Below are positions 1 to 5,734 of a stretch of DNA of 20,547 nt, one piece after another. Source of the stretch: a virus; the IMG/VR virus record IMGVR_UViG_3300050024_000236, positions 1 to 20,547 of that record; one strand, 5' to 3'. The number at the start of each line of letters is the position of its first letter. Positions within the stretch are counted from its first letter, which is position 1. A program made the position numbers and the translations under genes. The notes beneath the pieces were generated by a model. That model saw only the letters and a program-made list of their open reading frames with translations, had not been told where the DNA came from and made no database searches.

Positions 1-150
1 CTTCTCGCTCGTCTACTTCGAGTCCCGGACCCCGGCTGGAAGCAGAGTGAGGTCACTCGTTCGAAAGACTGCAACACATGAGATGTAGGGGCCTGCGAAT
101 GCGCCATATCCTACTTCGTCGAGGCCGCCGACCTTCCGTTGGTCATCCAT
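1..150 (-). pseudogene. rnhB: Ribonuclease HII, N-terminal part with in-frame amber codon; runs off left edge
   Basis: RNase HII cleaves RNA in RNA-DNA hybrids. Reading leftwards from ATG at 150, the protein holds the family signature GLDEVGYGAFAGP (Asp11 and Glu12 are the expected metal-binding pair) and then GVRDSK, matching the conserved DSK that follows the first strands. The next codon (13-15) is TAG, and the frame continues after it as TSEK. Family members commonly read DSK, then Lys or Gln, then a residue and SEK, so the stop falls exactly on one family position and the frame resumes correctly. Tyr in place of Arg in the GRG motif is, as I recall, common in phage-type enzymes. A GGAGA lies about 15 bases upstream of this start. 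The upstream in-frame ATG at 243 would overlap the neighbouring gene and adds no family sequence. A nonsense mutation, a read-through amber or a sequencing error would all explain it; only the N-terminus is in the window. Confidence 0.72.
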
Positions 151-176
151 GGCTAGTCTGAAGTCTCCATGGCGTC

Positions 177-494
177 TTATCCCATAGGATTGGTGTCTCT
201 TGCTGGGCCGAATCTTCGCTTCACAATCACCTCGAAGCGCCATCCGTCCTCAGACATGATGTCCTTGCCCTGCAGAGGACAGTCGTTCTTCACAGCCCAT
301 CGCTGCAGTAGGTTCCAGACGGACAGCTTCAACTCTCCAGGGGTGGTGGATGGGCATCCACCAAGATAGACTAGGTACACGAGTGGATTTACACTCACAA
401 CTACACTCAAGGTGAGTTCATCACCCAGGGCTCTGGACACGGAAGCGCGGAAGGACTCAAGCCAGGCGAGTGGCGGCGGCAGTAGTTCGGACAT
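177..494 (-). CDS. Unknown small protein, 105 aa
   Basis: I do not recognise this protein. It has an amphipathic N-terminal segment (about residues 8-25), a hydrophobic strand-rich stretch (about 28-45) and a basic C-terminus, with no signal peptide or clear membrane helix. The ATG at 494 has a GAGG about 5-8 bases upstream on its strand. It ends 26 bases before the RNase HII start and lies on the same strand, so the two are probably cotranscribed leftwards, away from the terminase gene. The overlapping plus-strand frame at 169-369 looks like a shadow. A role in nucleic-acid metabolism would be a guess from the neighbour only. Confidence 0.6.
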   Translation of the reverse strand: MSELLPPPLAWLESFRASVSRALGDELTLSVVVSVNPLVYLVYLGGCPSTTPGELKLSVWNLLQRWAVKNDCPLQGKDIMSEDGWRFEVIVKRRFGPARDTNPMG

Positions 495-558
495 CGAACC
501 TCGAAGTATCTGTTGGTGCTAGCTATCTCGACTATCATAAGCGCACTAGGAAGACACC
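495..558. promoter_or_regulatory. Divergent intergenic region upstream of terL
   Basis: This 64-base gap separates leftward genes (RNase HII side) from the rightward terminase gene, so promoters for one or both directions are expected here. The only promoter-like element I see for the plus strand is TATCAT at 533-538, and I find no convincing -35 partner 16-18 bases upstream. AGGAAG at 548-553 is the ribosome binding site of the terminase. Confidence 0.3.
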
Positions 559-2373
559 ATGACGATAAGGGCCGTAACTCAGGAAGAGTTCGAGAGACGC
601 TACGCTCCTAGAGTTGTTACATCTGAGAGCGGAGAACCAGAGTTGCCAACCGAATGGGACTACGAGCCTGATGTCCCGGACGAGTACTTGAGTGATGAGG
701 AGCTGGCAGAGAAGCACAGGACTCTCATCGGCGTGACTCCCGCTGAGTTCACCGAGTTCGCGGTGACCGTCTACGACAAGGAGAAGAAGACTCGAGCTCC
801 CTTCTCTTTCGACAAACGCAAGTACCTCCTGCTGCCCTACAACACCTCCAACAAGCGCTTGCTCCTGAAGTGCGGCCGTCAGGTCGAGAAGAGCACCTTG
901 CTTGGCAACAAGTGCTTGGCCTACTGCTGCATCCACGCATCCTTCAATGTCATCTACGTCTCCCCGACGAACCTCCAGACCAAGACGTTCTCCCAAGACA
1001 GGTTGAGGGAGCCTGTGGAGACCTCGGACAGACTCAAGGCGTGGACAACCACCAAGCTCAGCGACAACGTCTTCCTCAAGAAGTTCGTGAACCGCAGCCA
1101 GATCACTCTGCGCTACGCCTACCACAACGCTGACCGAGTCCGTGGCGTTCCAGCGGACATGATCCTCATCGACGAGATCCAGGACGTCATCACCGACCAC
1201 ATCCCGGTCATCGAGGAGTGCGCTTCCCACTCCCCCTTCAAGATCTTCACCTACTCTGGGACGCCGAAGAGTCTCGACAACCCTCTCGAGAAGTACTGGA
1301 CCGAGCAGTCCACCCAGAACGAGTGGGCGGTTCCGTGTGAGCACCACGGAGTGCCTGGCGACCCAAGCACTTGGTTTTGGAACATCCTCGATGAGTCCAA
1401 CATCGGCCCCGACGGCCTGGTCTGTTCGAAGTGCCGAAACCTCATCAACCCCATCCATCCGCATGCTCAGTGGGTGGCCATGAACCCCGGGGTGGCCAAC
1501 AAGCTCAAGGAACCGTTCGAGGGCTACCGTATTCCACAGCTCATGGTGCCCTGGCTGAAATGGGATGAGATTCTAGACAAGCAGAAGCGCCAGAGTCGGG
1601 CTGTCTTCCACAACGAGGTGCTTGGACTCTCCTTCGACTCAGGCACCCGCCCCCTCACGCGACAGGATGTCATCGACAACTGCCATCCAGGTCTGCTGAT
1701 GACGAAGGAGCAGCTCTCAGCCATCAAGGCCAAGTTGGGTGGGGGGACCTCGGTCTTTGCTGGGGTGGACTGGGGGTCGGGGGAGAACACGTACACGATT
1801 CTCTGCTTGGGGACCTACGTCGGCGAACACTTCACCATCTTCTACATCCATCGGTTCGAGGGCCCGGAGTCTGAACCTGAAGTGCAAATCGATCTCATCG
1901 AGTCCTTCATCCGCAACTGGAATGTGAAGGCGGTGGGGGTCGACTACGGCGGTGGCTTCTGGCCCAACGATGCCCTGCAGCGCAAGTTCGGGCGGGAGAG
2001 GATCTGGAAGTACCAGTACTCAACCCCTGGAGTGAAGGTGAGGTGGGAAGCTACCTTGAACCGCTTCCTTGTCCATCGAACTGAGGTGATGAGCGACATC
2101 TTCAACGCCATCAAGCGGAGGGATGTCTTCCGCTTCCCAGACTGGGCTCAGTTCAATGATCCCTATGGCCAGGATATGCTGAACATCTTCAGCGAGTACA
2201 ACGAGCAGGCTAGGCAGATCCAGTACAAGAAGAGCCCAGACTGTACGGATGACTCCTTCCACGCCATCCTCTACTGCTTCCTCGCCTCAATGCTGAAGAT
2301 CCCCCGCTTCGACGTTCTCAACCCCCAGGCCAAGACCCACAGCTCCGAGGCCCTCCCCATATTCGATGGCTAA
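559..2373 (+). CDS. terL: Terminase large subunit (packaging ATPase and nuclease)
   Basis: This motor subunit pumps DNA into the prohead through the portal and cuts the concatemer. The 604-residue length is normal for the family. The N-terminal ATPase carries a Walker A variant KCGRQVEKST (about 104-113, Lys111) and Walker B MILIDEIQD (201-209, Asp205, Glu206). The RNase H-fold nuclease shows its acidic residues in order: FAGVDWG (Asp404), VGVDYGGG (Asp462) and CTDDSFHAI (Asp564 or Asp565). Between the two domains lies a probable zinc ribbon (Cys260, His262 or His263, Cys289, Cys292), reminiscent of the insert in some GpA-type terminases. The start at 559 is supported by AGGAAG just upstream. 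No small-subunit gene lies directly before it; the HTH protein at 2918-3601 is the only nearby candidate. The gene ends in TAA followed by hairpins. The long minus-strand frame inside it (535-1464) is a shadow. Confidence 0.95.
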   Translation: MTIRAVTQEEFERRYAPRVVTSESGEPELPTEWDYEPDVPDEYLSDEELAEKHRTLIGVTPAEFTEFAVTVYDKEKKTRAPFSFDKRKYLLLPYNTSNKRLLLKCGRQVEKSTLLGNKCLAYCCIHASFNVIYVSPTNLQTKTFSQDRLREPVETSDRLKAWTTTKLSDNVFLKKFVNRSQITLRYAYHNADRVRGVPADMILIDEIQDVITDHIPVIEECASHSPFKIFTYSGTPKSLDNPLEKYWTEQSTQNEWAVPCEHHGVPGDPSTWFWNILDESNIGPDGLVCSKCRNLINPIHPHAQWVAMNPGVANKLKEPFEGYRIPQLMVPWLKWDEILDKQKRQSRAVFHNEVLGLSFDSGTRPLTRQDVIDNCHPGLLMTKEQLSAIKAKLGGGTSVFAGVDWGSGENTYTILCLGTYVGEHFTIFYIHRFEGPESEPEVQIDLIESFIRNWNVKAVGVDYGGGFWPNDALQRKFGRERIWKYQYSTPGVKVRWEATLNRFLVHRTEVMSDIFNAIKRRDVFRFPDWAQFNDPYGQDMLNIFSEYNEQARQIQYKKSPDCTDDSFHAILYCFLASMLKIPRFDVLNPQAKTHSSEALPIFDG

Positions 2374-2379
2374 GAAGAA

Positions 2380-2395
2380 GGGGCTCGAGAGCCCC
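2380..2395 (+). terminator. Hairpin after terL
   Basis: GGGGCTCGAGAGCCCC forms a six-base-pair GC-rich stem with a four-base loop, six bases after the terL stop codon. The sequence that follows (TCCTGTACATCTT) is only mildly T-rich, so termination may be weak or shared with the next hairpin. Confidence 0.55.
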
Positions 2396-2420
2396 TCCTG
2401 TACATCTTCCCGACTGCGCG

Positions 2421-2443
2421 GCGACCCATTCGTTATGGGTCGC
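2421..2443. terminator. Second hairpin between convergent genes
   Basis: GCGACCCAT and ATGGGTCGC form a perfect nine-base-pair stem around a five-base loop, followed on the plus strand by CTTTGCC. It lies between the convergent terL and the minus-strand gene that ends at 2459. It is therefore placed to separate the two transcripts, although neither side has a long T tract. Confidence 0.5.
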
Positions 2444-2458
2444 CTTTGCCTTCGGGTA

Positions 2459-2815
2459 CTACGCCTTCTTGGCGGGCAGCAGCGCCAGCGCGGGCTTCCG
2501 CTCGAACAGGTGTCCGAAGGGAGCCGGGCAGCCGGGGACCCACCTGTGGGTGATCTGCAGCCCGGTGCAGACCACGAGCGTCCCGCCCACGGCATAGGCG
2601 AGGTGCTTCACTTTCAACTCGGTGTCGCCGATGGCCGCGATGCGGCCGATTACGCTTAGTTTCTCGGCCTTCATGACCGCGGGGGCGGGGGCCTGCACTG
2701 CGGCCGGGGCGGCGCCGTTGCTGGGGAGGGTCTGCTGCGTGCCAGCGGTCTCCTCCGCCGTACTGACCACCACATGAACGCTGTCCTTCTCGACCGTCTG
2801 ATTCTTGGTTGTCAT
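2459..2815 (-). CDS. Unknown Ala/Pro-rich protein, 118 aa, possible membrane segment
   Basis: I do not recognise this protein. The first 30 residues are polar, residues 31-48 form an Ala/Pro-rich linker, and residues 72-88 (LAYAVGGTLVVCTGLQI) are hydrophobic enough for one membrane-spanning helix or a buried strand. The C-terminus is proline- and lysine-containing. The ATG at 2815 has a GGAG at about 2823-2826 on its strand. A hairpin (2828-2844) lies directly upstream of that site and could affect its translation. It is convergent with terL and downstream of the HTH gene on the same strand, separated by about 100 bases. Confidence 0.6.
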   Translation of the reverse strand: MTTKNQTVEKDSVHVVVSTAEETAGTQQTLPSNGAAPAAVQAPAPAVMKAEKLSVIGRIAAIGDTELKVKHLAYAVGGTLVVCTGLQITHRWVPGCPAPFGHLFERKPALALLPAKKA

Positions 2816-2917
2816 GACACTATCTCCGTCCCCAATGGGGGGACATTCGGGTTGGCCAACCAGGATCGAGTTTCCCCGGTCCTATTGGCTTATCCCTAGG
2901 TAGAGAGAGAAATTGCT
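2816..2917. promoter_or_regulatory. Intergenic segment with palindromes upstream of the 118-aa gene
   Basis: This gap precedes the minus-strand gene starting at 2815. It contains a perfect 12-base palindrome GGTTGGCCAACC (2850-2861) and a GTCCCC/GGGGAC hairpin (2828-2844). A third inverted repeat, GTAGAG/CTCTAC (2900-2921), overlaps the stop codon of the HTH gene. The palindrome is operator-sized, and the neighbouring gene encodes an HTH protein, so a binding site is conceivable. I see no clear -35/-10 pair. Confidence 0.3.
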
Positions 2918-3601
2918 CTACTTGGCCCCCAGGTGACGGGCGACTGTCTCCTTGGGGTCTTCCATGGTGGCCAAGAAGGCCTCAGGGACAGTCCCCTGCC
3001 CACTGGAGACCCACATCAGGACTGTTCCCCTGAGCTTCTTGCGCCCCTCATCGAGTTTCATGAACAGGGCCTGGAGGGGGATGGTGGGTTTCTGGGCCAG
3101 ACCTTCTTCAACCTGCCGGCGCATGGCAAGACAGAGCTTGAAGAAGGGTTGCCAGGCCTGCTGATTCTGGTTGGCCATGGCCAGGTCCTGTAGGAACACG
3201 TCATCCATCTTCTCGAAGTAGCCTGCCCAGAGCTCGAGGGCCTCTGGGGTCCAGGGGTTCTTCGTCAGGTACTCGATGGAGAGTTGGTAGAGCTGCTTGC
3301 ACTCCAGGGGGGAGATCCGAAGTGGCTCGCTCCTGATCTCGAGGATGTGCTTGATGGTGAACAGCTCATGCTCGGCCTTTTCCATCCTGGCGTTGAGCCT
3401 GAACCAGTTCTCCCGGTTCATCGCGGGTGCGTCCCTACCCTGATCTATGGCAAGCTGGTCGACGTCCTCCTTCAACACCAGCGTGACCCTGTTGCTGCGC
3501 TGGATGGAGAGGAAGCCCTTCTTGATGTAGTTGCGGACGGACTTCTGACAGCATCCGAGACGGTTAGCTGTCTCGGGGATGGTATAGAACTCACTTCCCA
3601 A
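2918..3601 (-). CDS. Helix-turn-helix protein (excisionase/MerR-like), regulator or small-terminase candidate
   Basis: Residues 5-50 look like an excisionase-type winged HTH: FYTIPETANRLG, then CQKSVRNYIKKGFL and a wing leading to LKEDVDQLA. The remaining 175 residues are mainly helical and unfamiliar. The start is TTG at 3601, supported by a strong AGGAGG five bases upstream; no ATG fits as well. It faces away from the structural operon at 3664, so it may regulate the divergent promoter between them. Small terminase subunits such as lambda gpNu1 use a related winged-HTH fold. Because it sits beside terL and no other small subunit is visible, that role is also possible. The sequence alone does not decide between them. 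Confidence 0.8.
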   Translation of the reverse strand: MGSEFYTIPETANRLGCCQKSVRNYIKKGFLSIQRSNRVTLVLKEDVDQLAIDQGRDAPAMNRENWFRLNARMEKAEHELFTIKHILEIRSEPLRISPLECKQLYQLSIEYLTKNPWTPEALELWAGYFEKMDDVFLQDLAMANQNQQAWQPFFKLCLAMRRQVEEGLAQKPTIPLQALFMKLDEGRKKLRGTVLMWVSSGQGTVPEAFLATMEDPKETVARHLGAK

Positions 3602-3663
3602 GTCGTCCTCCTAGCGTCTAATCTCAGGTCTGCACCAACCCCGGTGATCGGAGAGTATCCCTC
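3602..3663. promoter_or_regulatory. Divergent intergenic region heading the structural operon
   Basis: These 62 bases separate the leftward HTH gene from the long rightward structural block, so at least one promoter is expected. I find no consensus sigma-70 hexamer pair. The segment contains the AGGAGG of the HTH gene on the minus strand and GGAGAG (about 3650-3655) before the plus-strand ATG at 3664. Confidence 0.3.
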
Positions 3664-4596
3664 ATGGAAAACGACCTCTCCAGCTTCCTGGCCGGCGGCC
3701 ACCACCACGCCTCCATCTCCCCGGAGATGCTCGAGGTGCTCGGCAAGCAGGCTGCCAATCTCTACCTGGACGAGCACGTCGCGCTGAACGAGGCCGTGGT
3801 GAAGGTCGCTTCGGCCTACGATGACATCTCCGCGGAGCAGGTCAAGAGGGTGGTGGAGTTCGCCAACACGGCCACCTACCTCGCCCTGCACGAGAAGAAC
3901 AAGACCGCGGGCGTGAAGACGAGCTACCCCCAGTTCGCCCTCGCCGACCCAGGCCAGGTCCTCCAGAACATGGATGCGAGCTCCCGGCCAACGGTGGTCA
4001 CCCAGGTCGACAAGGCCTATGGGCAGCAGCCAGAGCGGGAGAAGGTCTCTGCCGCGGAAGACCCCAGGGAAGCAGCCCTGGCCGAGATGTTCGGGGTGAA
4101 GGAGAAGACGGCAGAGATCGACTTCTCCAAGGACACTGCCCTCCATGAGGTCACCTCGGCCAAGGACATGCTCGTCGGCATGCGAGACAGCCTGAGGGGT
4201 TCGGTCGAGACGCTCGACCTGATGCACAAGGAAGCTTCGGCCGAGCTCTACGAGAAGGCCAAGAGGCACGTCCTCGACGGTGGCTCGATGGCCGACATCT
4301 ACAGGGCCGTCGCTGCAGGCTCCGACGACCTGGAGAAGGTCTCCGAGGTCCTTCGTCCCATCGTCGTAGGCTTCCTGCGCGAGAACGTCATGAGCGCCGA
4401 GGCCATGAAGAGGGACATGGGTGGGATCGACAAGGTCGCCCACCGATTGATCAACCCCGAGAACTCGATGGTGAAGACCGCCCAGGCAGTGATGGGCTGC
4501 AGCGAGGAGATCAAGGTGGTGGCCAACGGCCTGGAAGAGGTCGAGCCAGAGCTCAAGAAGGTCGACGACTTCCTCCGCAGCCATCTCCTCGGGTAG
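3664..4596 (+). CDS. Unknown helical virion-type protein, 310 aa
   Basis: First gene of the long rightward block. It is predicted mostly alpha-helical, charged and without membrane segments. The N-terminal part (about 20-80) has a regular helical pattern: AANLYLDEHVALNEAVVKVA, then ISAEQVKRVVEFANTATYLA. It contains recurrent short motifs shared with neighbours (NKTAG, KEKTAEID, MVKTAQA). The pattern resembles hypothetical proteins that sit near head genes in uncultivated phages, but I cannot give a function. GGAGAG lies about nine bases before the ATG. It ends 10 bases before the GTG of the next gene, whose ribosome site overlaps this stop codon, suggesting coupled translation. Confidence 0.85.
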   Translation: MENDLSSFLAGGHHHASISPEMLEVLGKQAANLYLDEHVALNEAVVKVASAYDDISAEQVKRVVEFANTATYLALHEKNKTAGVKTSYPQFALADPGQVLQNMDASSRPTVVTQVDKAYGQQPEREKVSAAEDPREAALAEMFGVKEKTAEIDFSKDTALHEVTSAKDMLVGMRDSLRGSVETLDLMHKEASAELYEKAKRHVLDGGSMADIYRAVAAGSDDLEKVSEVLRPIVVGFLRENVMSAEAMKRDMGGIDKVAHRLINPENSMVKTAQAVMGCSEEIKVVANGLEEVEPELKKVDDFLRSHLLG

Positions 4597-4606
4597 GAGG
4601 GGGAAA

Positions 4607-4945
4607 GTGCTCGCTCAGCTCTCCAAGTACTCTGCAGCTTCTGCCCACCTGCGCTCGCTCGCCCTTGAGAAGCGGGCAGGCCTTCTAGGTTCAGCGGCGA
4701 AGGGCTTGTGGGGAGCAGCCAAGTCCACTGCAGCTCCGGTAGGTCAGGCCATCAAGAACTGGACTGGGAAGCAGACCGGAGCCCTTGGACTGCTGGCCCG
4801 CAACCCAGGGAAGACTGCTATCGGGGCACTGACAACGGCTACGGCCATCCCCGCTGCAGCCGGCAAGACCCACCAGTACAAGGCTGGCTTCAATCCCCAA
4901 GTTCAACAGGCCGTGATGGGCCAACCTCCAGTTCCTCCAGGGTGA
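4607..4945 (+). CDS. Unknown small Ala/Gly-rich protein, 112 aa, GTG start
   Basis: The GTG at 4607 is preceded by AGGAGGGGG, which overlaps the stop of the gene before. The N-terminus is an amphipathic helix ending in LALEKRAGLLG. Other small proteins of this window have the same arrangement, a helix ending in Lys, one residue, Ala, near the N-terminus. Residues 60-85 (KTAIGALTTATAIPAAAGKT) are weakly hydrophobic and could contact a membrane or another protein. No family is recognised. The next gene starts four bases after this stop. Confidence 0.75.
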   Translation: MLAQLSKYSAASAHLRSLALEKRAGLLGSAAKGLWGAAKSTAAPVGQAIKNWTGKQTGALGLLARNPGKTAIGALTTATAIPAAAGKTHQYKAGFNPQVQQAVMGQPPVPPG

Positions 4946-4949
4946 GAAC

Positions 4950-5732
4950 ATGAACAGCGCGATCCTCAAGGCCGTTGGCGAAGCTCAGCCAGAGCTGCTC
5001 GAGAAGGTGGCCAAGGCCGTCTTCGTGCTCGAGCACATCCACCCTGAGTTCGCGGCCGAGCTGACGGCGGAGATCTCTGCCATCACCGACTACACCCAGG
5101 AGAAGATCGCTGGCCCCATGGACAAGGCCGTTGGGAAGGTCGGCGCTGGTGTCAGGCCGTGGATGGAAGCTGTTGGTGGCATGGTGGCAGCGGGCCTGGT
5201 TGGGGCCGTGGCTACCGACCTCTATGACGCGGCCAAGCGTGGCCTCACCAAGGGCATGAACTTCAAGCGCATCATGGAGGCCAACCCTGACCTCAAGAAG
5301 AACTACGATCAGAAGGACATCAAGACGTACTTCAACACCTTCCATCGCTACGCCCCCGACTTCACCGCAGACCCGAACCTGGGTGGCCAGATCCTCCGGG
5401 TCATGGCTGAGATCCCTACCGACCAACACCAGATCGTGAAGGACCTCCTCGCCAACAGCAAGAACTTGCGAGACATCAGGAAGGGCCAGTTCTCCATGGG
5501 GAGTAATGCGGCCTTCATCTCGCGACGTTCACAGGATGATGTGGACAACCACGCCTACCTGCTCAATCAGAAGAGGCAGGAGCAGGAGAACATGCGGGGT
5601 CAGCTCTCCAACGACCATGAGAAGGCTCATGAGGACGACCAGGCTCTTCAGCGGGCCTACGAATCCACCATCGCCTCTGAGTCCGCTGCTCATGCTGTGC
5701 GCTCGGTCCCCAATCGCTTCACCAAGAAGTAG
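4950..5732 (+). CDS. Putative virion structural protein, 260 aa
   Basis: The N-terminal third is helical (LLEKVAKAVFVLEHIHPEF) and includes QEKIAGP. Residues 73-90 (EAVGGMVAAGLVGAVATD) form a glycine-rich hydrophobic helix. Residues 104-155 contain the segments FKRIMEANPDLKK, TYFNTFHRYAPDFTADP and GGQILRVMAE. I associate this pattern with conserved hypothetical structural proteins next to head genes in uncultivated phages. The C-terminus (about 205-245) is highly charged and likely coiled. The start has GGTGAG just upstream and lies four bases after the previous stop, and the next gene begins two bases after this one, so the group is cotranslated. The exact role is unknown; the length is too short for a portal. 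Confidence 0.85.
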   Translation: MNSAILKAVGEAQPELLEKVAKAVFVLEHIHPEFAAELTAEISAITDYTQEKIAGPMDKAVGKVGAGVRPWMEAVGGMVAAGLVGAVATDLYDAAKRGLTKGMNFKRIMEANPDLKKNYDQKDIKTYFNTFHRYAPDFTADPNLGGQILRVMAEIPTDQHQIVKDLLANSKNLRDIRKGQFSMGSNAAFISRRSQDDVDNHAYLLNQKRQEQENMRGQLSNDHEKAHEDDQALQRAYESTIASESAAHAVRSVPNRFTKK

Positions 5733-5734
5733 GG

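Noticed and set aside
535-1464. Long minus-strand open frame opposite terL
   Set aside because: The plus strand encodes a clear terminase here. The frame is a by-product of GC-biased third positions and shows no family features.
3472-4584. 370-residue minus-strand frame crossing two genes
   Set aside because: It overlaps the HTH gene start and the 310-aa gene; no plausible start site or domain.
4950-5732. Portal protein
   Set aside because: At 260 residues it is too short, and it has no stem, wing or clip-like layout that I can see.
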